A stretch of 64,000 nt of DNA from Ixodes scapularis (lineage: Eukaryota; Arthropoda; Arachnida; Ixodida; Ixodidae). How positions within the stretch are numbered: the first letter of the stretch is position 1; the number at the start of each line of letters is the position of its first letter. The notes under the pieces are model-generated. The model worked only from the letters and a program-made list of their open reading frames with translations, did not search any database and had not been told where the DNA came from. Of this stretch, positions 1 to 11,522 are shown piece after piece. Where the stretch lies: the NCBI RefSeq assembly GCF_016920785.2, contig NW_024609836.1:9516018-9580017 (forward strand), given 5' to 3'. The translations under genes were made by a program, and so were the position numbers.

Positions 1-870
1 CGTTCGCGGCGGAGGGCCCCTGCGCACCGCATCGGAGTACGTGCCTTTCGAAAGAAAGGAGAACCTTTGCTTTGCTTCCGGATAAGATAAGTTTTCTTTT
101 GCTCTTAAGGTGAGGATTTCCTTTTCCTGTCGCCAGGAGGGGCAAGAACGAGAGTACGCAGGGTGAGGACCCTTGCAGTTGGCACAGAAAGCTGCCGCTT
201 CACAGTTGTCGGCTAGATGGTCGTGGCTACTGCACTTTGCACACGTCTCCTTCCCTCGACAGCTGCGTGATCCGTGGCCATAACGCTGGCAACGGAAGCA
301 CCGCTGGGGGTTGGGGACATATGGGCGGACGCGGCAGTTAAGGTATCCTGCCTTGATGGTTTCTGGCAGTGTGTTTCTTTCAAAAGTAAGGATTACGTGC
401 TTCGAAGGAATTTCCTCACCATTTTTACGGAACATGATGCGCTTAACGGCAACAACGCCAACACCTTGGAGTCCCTCGAGAAGTTCTTCCTCACTAGTGT
501 GTAAGAAGTCGTCCTCGGAGAGGACCCCACGGATGGTGTTGAGCCTGCGGTGAGGGCTAACCGACACTTTAACATCGAGAAAACTAGTCAGTTTAAGGAT
601 CGCTTCACTCTGTTTTTTGTTGGTTACCTCCACTAGGAGGTCTTTGGAGTGCTGCTTTTTAGCTTTGTAGGAAAATCCGACAAGGTTTTCTAGTACCTTC
701 GCAACAACAAAGGGCGACAGCTTTGAAACAGGTTTTTGTTCATCAAGTGCATGAACAACAAAAAACTTTGTAAATGTTTCTCCTTCAGAATCTTTGTCGA
801 TGGTCTTGGGTTCAAGACAACGCCTTTTAAAGGCTTGCCCTGAACGGGGTTTGGAAGAGGGGGGCGCCAT
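1..870 (-). CDS. ORF1 (gag-like CCHC zinc-knuckle protein) of element H, partial
   Basis: Open for all 290 codons from the ATG at 870-868 to the window edge; the C-terminus is missing. The N-terminal half is a conserved module with the block SPHRRLNTIRGVLSEDD around residues 100-116. Then come zinc knuckles: CFRCQRYGHGSRSC, CAKCSSHDHLADNC and a third beginning CANC. In I-group LINEs this protein binds the element RNA and forms the ribonucleoprotein; that role is inferred from family knowledge. The start chosen is the Met of MAPPSSKPRSG. An upstream in-frame open stretch (GSVVGG...) exists, but its counterpart is interrupted by a stop in B and J, so I prefer the downstream Met. No frameshift or stop is visible. 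Confidence 0.8.
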   Translation of the reverse strand, partial: MAPPSSKPRSGQAFKRRCLEPKTIDKDSEGETFTKFFVVHALDEQKPVSKLSPFVVAKVLENLVGFSYKAKKQHSKDLLVEVTNKKQSEAILKLTSFLDVKVSVSPHRRLNTIRGVLSEDDFLHTSEEELLEGLQGVGVVAVKRIMFRKNGEEIPSKHVILTFERNTLPETIKAGYLNCRVRPYVPNPQRCFRCQRYGHGSRSCRGKETCAKCSSHDHLADNCEAAAFCANCKGPHPAYSRSCPSWRQEKEILTLRAKENLSYPEAKQRFSFLSKGTYSDAVRRGPPPRT

Positions 871-1411
871 AGGAGGGCAAAGAGTGTTCAGAACCTGTGG
901 TGTGCCGCCCACCACGGAGCCCAACGAGGGAATAGTTAACGGACCATAACAAAAAGGGCTTTGCTGGAACCGTTAGACTATTAGCACTGCCCAGGTACTA
1001 TAACCAAGTGTGGTTTCGGACAAGGGGTCTGTCGCCACCCAAGGTTAGCCCTTGCCGCCAAAGGAGTTGAAAAAGGAAAGAAGAGAAATGAGAAGAGTGA
1101 AAAGAAGGAGAAGACAAAGGTAAAAGAAGGGAGGGGATAGTAGAAGAGGCGACTGACTGAATCATCCTGGTCGGGCCAAGCCAGGACACCCGTCTACGGG
1201 AAGCGGGGGCCGAAGTGGTGTATTGCCTCACCCGGGGGGCCCCGAAGGGTCCAAACCTACCCCGGGTTCGACTCAACCACCAGGATGCCCTTTTCCCCGG
1301 ACACGGGAAAGCCACGCACAGCCAGACGTGGGCGGGCAAACCCGCATGGCTCGGGGTCCGTGGAGACGCCACTCTCCAAACACCTGCTTTTACAGGTGCC
1401 CCCTGCGGGGT
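871..1411 (-). promoter_or_regulatory. 5' UTR of element H
   Basis: Short (type 1) 5' UTR. On the sense strand it holds one hairpin module (GCACCTGTAAAAGCAGGTG), a GC-rich middle, and a pyrimidine-rich tract at about 1075-1140. LINEs of this group usually carry an internal promoter here; no promoter element is proved by the sequence. Confidence 0.55.
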
Positions 1412-2195
1412 AATGTGGAGTGCAAGGCTCCACGGAAGCTGTGATGGACGACCTCTCCAGAAGTCAAAGAGGGTGCCGACTGCCCACCGCTGGATGGCGG
1501 AAGATACCCGACTACTCTCGGGCAGAGACTTCATTTCCATCACGAAAGTGAAGATAAATGCGCTACCAACACTCGAGCGCAACTGCTGTGGCCAGCAAAA
1601 GGACATCTAGTGCAGAGCTGGCCGTCAAGCAGTCGAATGACTGGGCCACGTCCTACTAGCCTGTCTTCGAGGACACTGTGGCCGAATCCGGAGGCATGAC
1701 AACATCGCCACTACGTTTGCGGCCGCCAAACGCAGCAAAAATGGGTGGTAAAGTGGGATCCCCATTACTCTGTCTCCGGAAGGACTCTCAAACCCGACAT
1801 CGTGGCTCACCAAGGAGACGAGAATATCGTTCATGGTGCCCAAGTTGTGGGTACTAGCATGAGGCTGGGATTCCATCACGTCCAAAAGGAATAAGTGCTC
1901 TCTTCCGGAGATCCCCGACCAGGTCCGTGAAAACTGCAGCGGCACGCCCCGGGTTTCGACCATCACTTTTAACTAATGGGGTGTCTGGGCACCAGAGGGT
2001 GCTCATGATCTCAAGTCCCTGGGCCTAATGGACAACGACCTGAAGTCCATCACCCTCCACTGCCCCGAGGGAGGCGCGCAGTGCTTCCGGCTACACCTAC
2101 GCATGACCACCATGGTGAATTCCATATGGGCGAAGAAGCCAACACCCTCCCCACTCGTTCGGGCACCAACTTAGGTTGGTGGACGAACCCTGGGT
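1412..2195 (+). pseudogene. R2-like LINE remnant: C-terminal zinc knuckle and restriction-like endonuclease (RLE)
   Basis: A decayed plus-strand coding remnant, read by switching frames. In order it shows GRDFISITKVKINALPT at about 1521-1571, a degraded CCHC knuckle (CRAG...LGHVLLAC, with stop codons) and RRHDNIA at about 1690. Next comes an endonuclease core with VVKWDPHYSVSGRTLKPDIVA and HGAQVV at about 1748-1850, and SLGLMDNDLKSIT at about 2016-2054. The order CCHC, then RHD, then KPD...AQVV is that of R2/R4/NeSL-type reverse transcriptases, which carry an RLE-type endonuclease. At least three frame changes and several stops make it dead. Element H interrupts it at 1412 and element B at 2195; its 3' flank resumes at 31550. 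Confidence 0.7.
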
Positions 2196-2302
2196 TAAGT
2201 TAAGATTAAGATTTTAATGGCGCAGCGGCAACGGTGGCCATAATGCGCCAAACATAATGTTTTAAAGATCGAATGAAACAGATGCTAGGCTAGAGAAACT
2301 TT
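2196..2302 (-). other. 3' UTR and tail of element B, with conserved 3' hairpin
   Basis: The hairpin arms TGGCGCA (2218-2224) and TGCGCCA (2244-2250) flank a GGCC-containing loop. On the sense strand the element then ends in a repeat tail of AATCTTA-type units. The hairpin is probably the structure recognised by the element's own reverse transcriptase, as in other LINEs with conserved 3' ends (inference). Confidence 0.7.
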
Positions 2303-5300
2303 TTATAACTGGTGTAGATATCCAGTTTTGTTAATAAAATCAAAAACCCGTCCGAGTGGTACTAAGGCATTGTCTCCAAGTAAAAACATAGGATGAAAGG
2401 GAAGATAGTTTGTAAAGAGTTCAGGAAAACATGATACGCACAGTTGATGATAAAACCTACATTCCCATAGAATGTGTAAAACTGTAAGTAATTCCCCACA
2501 ATGGGCACAAACTGCAACATCTTTGCCACTTAGAAGGTATGTATGTGTCAAACGTGAATGGCCGATTCTCAGGCGGCAAAGCAGAACCTCAAGGTGGCGG
2601 TTCTGGTGGAATGAACTTTCCCAGATGCCTATCATGGGTTTTATCACGTGGAGCTTATTATTGGTTTCAGTGTCCCATTCTAGCTGCCAAGTCTTTAAAA
2701 AAGATTTCTTTAGAAGTGGTTTAAAGTCCTGGTAGGGCAGGCCAAAAGATACTATTGAGTGTGTGGCAGATGCAGCCAGGCGATCTGCATTCTCATTTCC
2801 TGCGATTCCTACGTGACTCGGTACCCAGCAAAATTTGATGGTGCATCCAAGGCGAAGAGCTCTGTTTACTTTAATACAAACATGTTGTGTAAGTATATTC
2901 TTTGTAGAAACTCTGGAAGAAATAGCAGATAAGACACTTTGCGAATCGACAAAAATGACTGCGTTCAATACATTGTTGTCCAGAATATGTTCAATGGCTA
3001 ATAAAATATCATAGAGCTCTGCGGTGAAGATGCTTGCCATTGAGTCAAGCTGCACAGCTCTTCCAAAGTTACTAGAATAAACTGCACAACCAACGTGACT
3101 TGAAGATTTCGACCCGTCGGTATAGTACTCGTTGCAACCTCTAGATATCCTTTCTTGCAAAGAGAGAAATTCTTTCTGAAGAAACTGTAGAGCAACGGTC
3201 TTCTTACTGTATTTGGTGAAAGACCAGTCACAACATACGGGTAGCTCGTTCCAAGGGGCAATTCTCTCTATAGATTTTAGCAAGTTAACACTACTTGTGG
3301 AAGGGACAGGGAGGTTGAGAGAGCTACAGATACTTTGAACTCGAAAGCCTAGGGGGCGCACAATTGTTGGCTTGTTTTCAAACAATTTACAGAACTGAGG
3401 AGTGTGTAAAATACTATAAGCAGGATTTTTGGGATCCGAGAGGACTTTGTAATAATAACAAAGGCTCAAGTAATGTCGCCGTTTTCCAAGAGACATTTGA
3501 TGTGTGTCCACATACAAGCTTAATACGGGTGATGTGCGAAATGCCCCAGTGGCAAGCCGGAGCCCAAGGTGATGAACCGGATCCAACATCCTTAGTGTGG
3601 AACGTCGCGCTGAACCATAAACGATCGCTCCATAATCCAGGCGTGACCGAACTAAAGCATTGTACAACCGTAGGAGGCATCGCCTGTCAGACCCCCAAGA
3701 TACATGTGACAGCACCTTAAGGATGTTAGAAAATTGCAAGCACTTCTGCTTTATTTCCTTTAAATGAGACTTAAATGTAAGCTTTTTATCAAAGATCATG
3801 CCCAAAAATTTATGTTCGTGCTTCACCGATATTTCTGTGTTATTCAATTGTAAGATTGGATCCAAAGATAGACCTCGTCGCAGGGAGAAGGGCACACACA
3901 CAGTTTTTTCTGGGGAAAATTTAAAACCATTTTCATTTGCCCACTTGCTCATCCTATTTATCGTGAGCTGCAATTGCTGTTCACAACTAGAGAGATTGCA
4001 AGACGAAAAAGATATTTGCACATCGTCCACGTAAAGAGAGTAGGAAACGGATGACGGTATAACTTGAGCCAGACTGTTTATCTTAACAGCAAATAAGGTG
4101 GCACTTAAGACTCTGCCCTGGGGGACACCATTTTCTTGTAAGAAGACACTGGATAAAGTAGAGCCTAATCGAACTTGAAATGTACGTTCACTTAAATAGT
4201 TTTGTAAGCAACGGAGCATGCGGCCACGCACTCCAGAGTTGTACAGATCTCAAAGGATACCATACCTCCATGTAGTGTCGTATGCCTTCTCTAAATCAAA
4301 AAATACGGACACACAATGCTGCCGGTGAACAAAGGCCTCGCGTATGACGGTCTCAAGTCGGACCAGATGGTCCATAGTCGACCGTCCAGCCTGAAAGCCA
4401 CACTGGTTAGTATCAAAAAAGTTTTTCTCCTCTAAAAAAAACATAAGGCGGCGATAAGTTTTCATAAGTTTTCCCTAAGCAGCTTGTAAGTGCTATGGGG
4501 CGGTAGCTTGTAGCCAGAGAGGGATCTTTTCCAGGCTTCAGCAAAGGTATAACGTGGGCCCATCTCCAAGTATGCGGAAAAGCAGCAGCTTCCCAAAGGT
4601 AATTGAAAAAAGATAGCAGGTGGTACAAGGATTCATGAGAGAGGTGTTTGAGCATCTCGTAGTGAACTCTGTCTGGCCCAGGTGCAGACTGCTTTTTTAA
4701 GCTTAGAGCAACTTCGAGTTCACACATTGTGAATGGTTTGTTGTATGCAACAGAGTTAAAGCCTGACATAGTGAATTTCTGTTTTTCAGCGCTAGACCGG
4801 AACTTTACAAACTCCATACTGTAATTGGAAGAGCTACAAACACGCTGAAAATGTTCTGCGAGGAAGTCTGCTTGCCCCGTTAGAGATGCCGAGATCGAAG
4901 GAAAAAGTGGAATCCTGAAAGCATGGTACTGCCCGCGAACTTTTTTGAGACGATCCCATACTTCTTTAGCCGTGACAAAACTATTTAAGGATGAAACATA
5001 CTTTGTCCAAGAAGCCCACTTTGCCCGTTTTCGCGTCCACCGAGCTTGTGCTCTTTTTTTCCTAAACTCGATCAAGTTACGGAAAGTTGGATACCGCTGA
5101 AAAGTTCTCCATGCCTTGTTCTGGCTTTTCCGAGTGGAAGTACATTCCTCATTCCACCAGGGCTTGCACCTCCGGGGAAGATTTCCTGAAGTCTGTGGAA
5201 TTGAAGTGGAAGCAGCATTTATAATGCATTCTGTAACGTAAAGCGTCGCATCCTCGGGAGTCATATGAAGAAACAAGGAGGGATCAAGTGCTGCTTCTAA

Positions 5301-5470
5301 ACCAAAAATAGACCAGTCGGCCTTTTCAACTTCCATCGCGGGAGTCGAGTTGGTATCGATGAAACTGGTAAAACGCTCTCTAAAATTATGGGTAGATGGT
5401 CACTGCCAAAAGGGTTGTCTAAAACGTTCCATGAAAAGCATGGAAGCAGAGATGATGATGATAGTGATAG
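2303..5470 (-). pseudogene. ORF2 of element B, C-terminal part (end of endonuclease, RT, RNase H, finger)
   Basis: Continues the ORF2 begun at 12057-11523; the join lies at the TSD of element A (5458-5470). Recognisable blocks in order: GSDHLP (end of endonuclease), KPWWN linker, SAPGPD and LKPGKDPS (RT), FFDLEKAYD, NGVPQG, YSLYVDD (catalytic RT motif), HKFLG, then RNase H (YYTDGSKSS, FTAELY, FVDSQS, WVPSHVGIAGNENAD) and a C-terminal finger with CAHC. Inactivating lesions: frameshifts near 5420, 5335 and 4450, and an in-frame TGA at 4252-4250 just after DTTWRYGIL. In the motif after NGVPQG the usual second Gly is Arg. The reading frame is otherwise open from 4231 to the normal stop at 2303. 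Confidence 0.85.
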
Positions 5471-5579
5471 AGAGATTTTGGGGGGTTAATGGCGCAAAAG
5501 CTACGAGGCCATCTGCGCCAAACTAATTGTAAGGATCATTGTATTAACGGAAAAGTTTTACAAAAGATTGACCAAAAGG
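5471..5579 (-). other. 3' UTR and 3' hairpin of element A
   Basis: Hairpin arms TGGCGCA (5490-5496) and TGCGCCA (5514-5520) with GAGGCC in the loop. The terminal tail is short, with no regular repeat beyond a run of C on the sense strand. Confidence 0.7.
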
Positions 5580-8500
5580 CTAGAGTCGGTGTAAAAGGCC
5601 AATACTGCTAAGAAATTCCATTACCCGTTCAAAAGAGACTAAAGGATTCTCTCCCACAAGGAGAGCAGGATGAAATAGGATATGATATTGGAAAAATTCA
5701 GGGAAATGAATGCGGCGCTTGGGCTGAAGGCCGGGACACAGCCACAAGATATGCAAAACAGTGAGCCTGTCACCACACTGATCACACACAGGTGGATCTT
5801 CTCCAGAAAGCAGATACCTATGAGTTATAAATGAGTGTCCAATTCTCAGGCGGCACAACAACGTTTCATGAAGTCGGCTCTTGCATGAAGAGCTTTCGCA
5901 GACTCCCAATGAAGGTTTGGTAACATGAAGCTTGTTATCACACTCCATGTCCCATTCCAATTGCCAAGAATGAAGAATTGAACACTTCACCAAGGGTTTA
6001 ATATCTTGATAGGGTAGACAGGAGAGCGATTGTGGAAGGTTCCCGGCAGACCCTGCAAGTTTGTCGGCTTCTTCATTGCCATGAATGCCAATGTGACTGG
6101 GCATCCAACAAAATTTTATATTTTGACCCCCATGCAAAGCAGAGTTAAGTTTATATCGAATTTGTTGTACAAGCATATTTTTAGTATCTTTAAGAGAGCA
6201 AACTGCAAGAATCACACTTTGAGAGTCAACAAACAGGACTGCCCTCAGTATTTTACTATTGATAATAAATTCAATCGCCATTGATACCGCGTAGAGCTCC
6301 GCAGTAAAAATGCTGGCGATACAATCAAGTCGTTGAACCCTGGAGAAGCTTTCAGAGTATACGGCGCAACCGACGAAAGATGAAGTCTTGGCACCATCTG
6401 TATAAACATGAAGATAACCATCATACTTATTTTGCAGTTCTCTAAACTCTTGCTTAATTACAGCATGGGAAATGCCGTGCTTGTTGAACTTTGCGAGAGA
6501 CCAGTCGGATTCAACTCGCTGTGTTTTCCAAGGTGGAATACCATTCACTTTCCGAACGAGGCTGACCTGGTCCAGAGAAAGATGCAGCGAGGAGCGAAGA
6601 TGTTCAATGCGGAAGCTCAACGGTGTTACAATGCTTGGTTTATTTTAAAAAAGGCGAAAGAACCTTGACCTTGTGAGTGAAGAGTAAGTCGGATGCTGAG
6701 GATCGGCCAGAATCTTGTAAGCATATGTTAGACTCAGATATGTACGTCGTTTGTTCAGGGACAGCTCATTGGATTCTGCATACAAACTAAGGACGGGGGA
6801 TGTCCGGAAAGCTCCTGTTGCCAGTCGCAAGCCGAGATGATGAACCGAGTCCAACATCTTAAGGGCAGAGGGCCGAGCCGATCCATACACTACTGCACCA
6901 TAGTCAAGACGGGATCGTACAAGGGCTTTGTATAGCTGCAGGATACATTTTCTATCAGACCCACAAGACTTGTGAGATAAAACTTTCAGAAGGTTTCTTG
7001 ACTGAAGGCATTTTTGCTTCAGCGCTTTAAGGTGGGAAATAAAATTAAGCTTTCTATCAAATATTACACCAAGAAATTTGTGCTCCTGTCTAACAGGTAT
7101 AGGAGTTCCATTCAATTCCAGGGATGGATCCAAAGACAGCCCGCGTCGCAGAGAAAAAGGGACACAGACTGTTTTTGAAGCAGAGAACTTGAACCCATTT
7201 TCGTCGGCCCACTTCGACAATTTGTTTATGGCTAACTGCAACTGGTGCTCACAACTAGAAAGGTTACAGGACGATGATGAAATCTGTATATCATCAGCAT
7301 AAAGAGAATATGAAATAGAGGGTGGCAGCAGTTGTGCAAGTGAATTCATTGTTAGCAAAAACAAAGTCACACTTAAAACACCCCCTTGGGGGACTCCATT
7401 TTCTTGAACAAAGGAATCAGATAGGGCTGAGCCGAGACGAACTTGGAAAGTCCTGTCTGTCAGATATTCCTTTATGCTTCGCAGCATACGGCCACGAATA
7501 TTACAGGCATACAGGTTTCGGAGAATCCCATACCTCCATGCTGTGTCATATGCCCTTTCTAAGTCGAAAAAAACTGCAACACAGTGCTGCCTATTTACAA
7601 ATGCTTCACGTATCACAGTTTCTAAGCGAACTAAGTGGTCAAGGGTAGATCGACCTTGGCGGAATCCACATTGATTTTTATCAAAGACCCTCTGGCTTTC
7701 TAACATGTAGACCAGTCGCCTGTTTATAAGCCTTTCATATGTTTTCCCAAGGCAGCTTGTCAGTGTAATTGGGCGGTAGCTTGATGGTTGTGAGGGGTCT
7801 TTGTTAGGCTTTAGGAGAGGGATGATGTGTGCATGTTTGCAAGCCTGAGGGAACATGCCTTTTCCCACAAAAGATTAAAAAACAGGAGAAGATTTTCAAG
7901 GGACTCCGGAGAAAGGCGGCGCAGCATTTCATAATGAATTCCATCGGGACCAGGGGCCGAGAGCTTTGTCACATTAAGAGCCATCTCAAGCTCGCATCGC
8001 GTAAATGGTTGGTTATAGGATGCTGAATTTTCTCCTGACATGAGAACCTTTTGTCGTTCCGCACGAGCTTTTAACTGTCCGAAGGTGACACTGTAGTTGG
8101 CCGAACTAGACGAATTATAAAAATGTTCCCCGAGTATGTTACCAATATCTTTTAGTGATGAAGAAGGAGCATTAAATGTTGGAATGGCAAAGCACCTGTA
8201 ATCCCCATTTACTTTCCGGTATCGGTCCCAGGCCTCTTTAGCTGGGACAAAGCTGGTTAAAGAAGAGAAAGACTTCATCCATGACTTCCGCTTTGCTTGC
8301 TTCCTCGTCCAACGAGCCTTGGCTTTTCGTCGCTTAAACTCAACAAGGTTGCTTGGAGTGGGGTATCTGCGAAATCTGCCCCACGCCCTATTTTGGTCCG
8401 CCCGGGTTGTCGCACATTCCTTATTCCACCAAGGTTTACATTTCTTGGGTATATTACCAGATGTTTGTGGAATGGACTGCTGAGCAGCCTTTAGTATCTG

Positions 8501-9295
8501 CTCAGTAACATAAAGTGTAGCGTTCTCAGGGGACATAGACGAAAGAAGCGAAGGATCTAAAGTGGAGTGAAGATTAAAAAGCGCCCAGTCTGCCTTGTCT
8601 AATTTCCACCTAGGGACCCTCTTTAAAGGATTAGGCAATGGAACGGTACCCTCTAAAAACCCTGGATAGTGATCACTTCCAAAAGGGTTATGAAGAACCT
8701 TCCAGGAAAAGCAAGGAAGCAATGAAGGTGAAGCAATAGAAAGATCGATGGATGTAAATGAGTTGTGTGCTGCACTAAAAAACGTTGGCTCTCTCCCATT
8801 AAGAAGGCATAGCCCCGAAGACAATAAAAGACGTTCAATCACACCACCACGGGAGTCTTGACGGGTACTACCCCACATAGGATGATGAGCGTTAAAATCT
8901 CCCAAAATTAAAAAAGGTTGAGGGAGCTGTCCTATAAGTCCCTGCAGCTCTTGAAGGTTTAAAGGAATGTTAGGTGGTAAGTATAAAGAAACAATTGTTA
9001 CAAGGCGGTCTAGAAGGAGACGTACTGCAACAGCTTCTAGTTGCGTGCAGAGGGGAACTTTAGAGCAAGCAACTTCCCTCTGTACGACCACTGCAACACC
9101 ACCAGAAGGGGTGGATGAGGGGCGATCTTTTCTAAAAACCTGATGACGTCTTAAAATGTTAAAAGAATTAGTGTTAAGATGGGTTTCTTGCAAGGCAAGA
9201 GCGATGGGTCGAAGGTCATCCATAAAATGATTGACATCATCAATATTTCTTAAAATACTGCGACAGTTCCATTGCATAAAATGTAACTTAGTCAT
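5580..9295 (-). pseudogene. ORF2 of element A (endonuclease, RT, RNase H)
   Basis: Start ATG at 9295 (MTKLHFMQWNCRS). Endonuclease motifs MQWN, QETHL, GDFNAHHP and SIDLSI are present, but the usual GSDHFP reads GSDHYPG. The RT has KPNKDPS, FFDLERAYD, NGVPQGG and YSLYADD; the Ala in YADD differs from the Val in most sister copies. RNase H has VYTDGAKTSS, FTAELY, FVDSQS and MPSHIGIHGNEEAD; the finger has CDQCGDRLTVLHIL. A frameshift lies between about 7811 and 7868, near FFNLLWEK. An in-frame TAA lies at 6647-6645, where other copies have a sense codon before NKP. Stop at 5580-5582. If repaired it would be about 1230 residues, the same as in K. Confidence 0.85.
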
Positions 9296-9392
9296 CTATA
9301 AAAGGTATGTAAATATGCAACTGAAAAATAAACCTAGTAAAATAAGTAAGACTGTAGAGTCAACAGGAACTAGATGGAAGTCATTGGGATCA

Positions 9393-10850
9393 TCACTTGG
9401 GTGGGACTACAGGCTTCTTATTCTTTTTATGTTTACTGGAGGGCGTTTCCCACTCCATATTGTCCTGGTCGGACCCAGGAGTGGACAGATCGTCAGCATC
9501 CGTCGACATCTCCACCTCCTGAGAGGTATCCGTTGATATTAGCGCAGTACTTCTCCGGCCAGGTGTGCGGGGGGGCAAACCCCGACCACGACCGGCTGGA
9601 GGGGTTGCAGACGAACTGGGCGACAGGTCGTCCGAGTTCGTCCCGTCCCCTCCCTTCACAGGAGCTGCATGGGCACCATGCTGCTCCCTTGGTAGGGGGG
9701 TCCTCTCCAGCGAGCAAGAGCGAGAAGTTCGCTACGTCTCCCCAGAGGTGGACCTAGGAGAGGGGGCAGGCGCGGCTGCTGCCGACCTGTCCTTGGAAAG
9801 AGGGGCAGCACGCGTGCCACCACCAGGGACTAGAGGAAGCAGCTGCTGCCCCTGTCGGGCAGCTGGGGCCCTGAAGTCAGCCGCCAAGATCTCGGGAGAG
9901 ACCTGGGTGGCCCTCGACTCCGAGCGTGGTGCAGGGCCCCTGCGCACCACCTCGGCAAAACTCCCCTTTGATAAAAAGGAGAACCGCTTCTTAGCTTCTG
10001 GGTACGATATATTTTCTTTTACTTTGATGGAAAGGATGTCCTTTTCTAGCTTCCAAGAGGGACATGCACGATAATAAGCAGGATGTGGTCCACCGCAATT
10101 AGCGCAGTGGGCCAGAGCCGCCTCGCAGGTATCGGAAACGTGACCTTGACTAACGCACTTCGCACACGTCTCCTTCCCTCGACAACTGCGTGTTCCATGA
10201 CCATAACGCTGGCATCGGAAGCACCGCTGGGGGTTGGGGACGTACAAGCGAATGCGGCAGTTCAAATAGCCTGCCTTGATTGTCTCAGGAAGAGTATGCC
10301 TTTCAAAAGTCAGAATAACATGTCTCAAAGGGATTTGTTTGCCGTCTTTCCTAAACATAATGCGTTTTACGGCAACGACACCGGCACCTTGGAGTCCCTC
10401 GAGGAGTTCTTCCTCACTAGTGTGCCGGAGGTCGTCCTCGGAGAGGACTCCACGGACAGTATTTAGTGTGCGATGAGGGCTCACCGACACCTTCACGTCA
10501 ACGATGGTAGTCAGTTTAAGGAGTGCGTCACTTTGTTTTTTTGTGTTCACTTCCACAAGAAGGTCTCCAGTGTGCTGTTTTTTAGCCTTGTAGGAAAACC
10601 CTACAAGGTTTTCTAGCACCTTTGCTACAATAAAAGGTGAGAGCTTTGAAACAGGTTTCTGTTCATCCAGCGAATGAACGATGAAAAACTTAGTAAATGT
10701 TTCTACTTCACATTCTTTATCGATGGTTTTTTGTTCGGGGCAGCGCCTTTTAAGGGCGTGCCCTGAACGGGGTTTGGAGGAATGGGGCGTTATAAAAGGG
10801 CAAAGAGTGTTTGGAATCCGCGGTGCACCGCCCACCACCGAGCCCAACAA
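9393..10850 (-). pseudogene. ORF1 of element A (CCHC gag-like protein)
   Basis: A single frame from 10850 to the stop at 9393, broken only by an in-frame TAG at 9734-9732. Knuckles: CFRCQRYGHGTRSC, CAKCVSQGHVSDTC, CANCGGPHPAYYRAC. The C-terminal third is Pro/Ser/Arg-rich and basic, ending in a Lys-rich tail (SKHKKNKKPVVPP). The Met used as start in sister copies is Ile here, in the sequence FITPHSSKPRSG. Translation would have to begin at an upstream Met (MLGSVVGG, 10850). ORF2 starts 97 bp downstream. Confidence 0.83.
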
Positions 10851-11522
10851 GGGGTTAGGTAACGCACCATAACAAGAAGGGCTTGGCTGGAGACGTTACA
10901 CTAACAGTGCTGCCGGGAAACTACAGCAAAACCTCGTTATAACAAAGTTGAAGGAGCGGTCGTAATTATTTCGTTATAACCATTAGTTTGTTATATAGCC
11001 AATGTCCATTTCTTCCCACAAGTAGCAAGCAAGGGGAATTGTGATTGCTTTGTTATATCCATTAGTTTGTTATATCCCATTTTGTTATAACGAGGTTTTA
11101 CTGTATACCCAAGTGTGGGTCGAGACAGAGGTCTATTGCCACCCATGGTTAGCCCTTGCCGCCAAAGAGGGGTGAAAAAGGAGCAAAAGAAATGAGAAGG
11201 AAGTGAAAGAAACAGGAAAGGTAAAAGCAAAGATCGGAGGGGATAGTAGAAGAAATGGCGACTAGACTGAATCATCCTGGCCGGGCCTTACCAGGACTCC
11301 CGTCTATGAGAAGCGGGGGCCGAAGTGGTGTATTGCCTCACTTGGGGGGCCCCGTAGGGTCCAAACCTGCCCCGGGCTCGGCTCAACCACCAGGATTCCC
11401 TTTTCCCCAGACACGGGAAAGCCACGCACAGTCATACGTGGGCGGGCGAACCCGCATGGCTCGGGGTCCGTGGAGACGCCACTCGATCCAAACACCTGCT
11501 TTCACAGGTGCCCCCTGCGGGG
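10851..11522 (-). promoter_or_regulatory. 5' UTR of element A (type 1, carrying a MITE)
   Basis: Begins at 11522 with the CCCCGCAGGGG hairpin on the sense strand. The pyrimidine tract is at about 11170-11250. The 180-bp MITE at 10924-11103 accounts for its extra length compared with the roughly 540 bp in H, D, F and K. Confidence 0.55.
10924..11103. mobile_element. Tigger/pogo-type MITE, 180 bp, TA target
   Basis: Imperfect terminal inverted repeats: left CAGCAAAACCTCGTTATAAC, right (reverse complement) CAGTAAAACCTCGTTATAAC. TA is duplicated at 10922-10923 and 11104-11105. It has no coding capacity. The ends resemble those of the Tigger element at 42662-45121 (both CAG..., with a TTATAACGA-like core). 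It was therefore probably moved by a pogo-type transposase, though not necessarily by that copy. Confidence 0.8.

Larger units (their letters stand above)
1..1411 (-). mobile_element. Element H: I-group LINE, 5' part only (cut by left window edge)
   Basis: Contains the 5' UTR and the N-terminal two thirds of ORF1 of the family that fills this window. Its 5' end is sharp: the sense-strand start CCCCGCAGGGG lies at 1411 and abuts sequence of a different, R2-like element that begins at 1412. The 3' half, and therefore its TSD, lies beyond base 1. All residues visible suggest a fairly young copy, since ORF1 is open throughout the visible part. Confidence 0.85.
5471..11522 (-). mobile_element. Element A: full-length I-group LINE inserted in ORF2 of B
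   Basis: Flanked by the duplication atgatagtgatag (5458-5470 and 11523-11535). The flanks are codons of the endonuclease of B, and the reading frame of B resumes on the other side. Length is 6052 bp, including a 180-bp MITE in the 5' UTR. ORF1 has one stop; ORF2 has one frameshift and one stop, so this is a recent but inactive copy. Confidence 0.92.

Noticed and set aside
998..1610. Long overlapping open frames on both strands of the LINE 5' UTR
   Set aside because: They recur in every 5' UTR copy because the DNA is conserved and GC-rich. No domain is visible and starts differ among copies, so they are not annotated as genes (kept only as low-interest findings).
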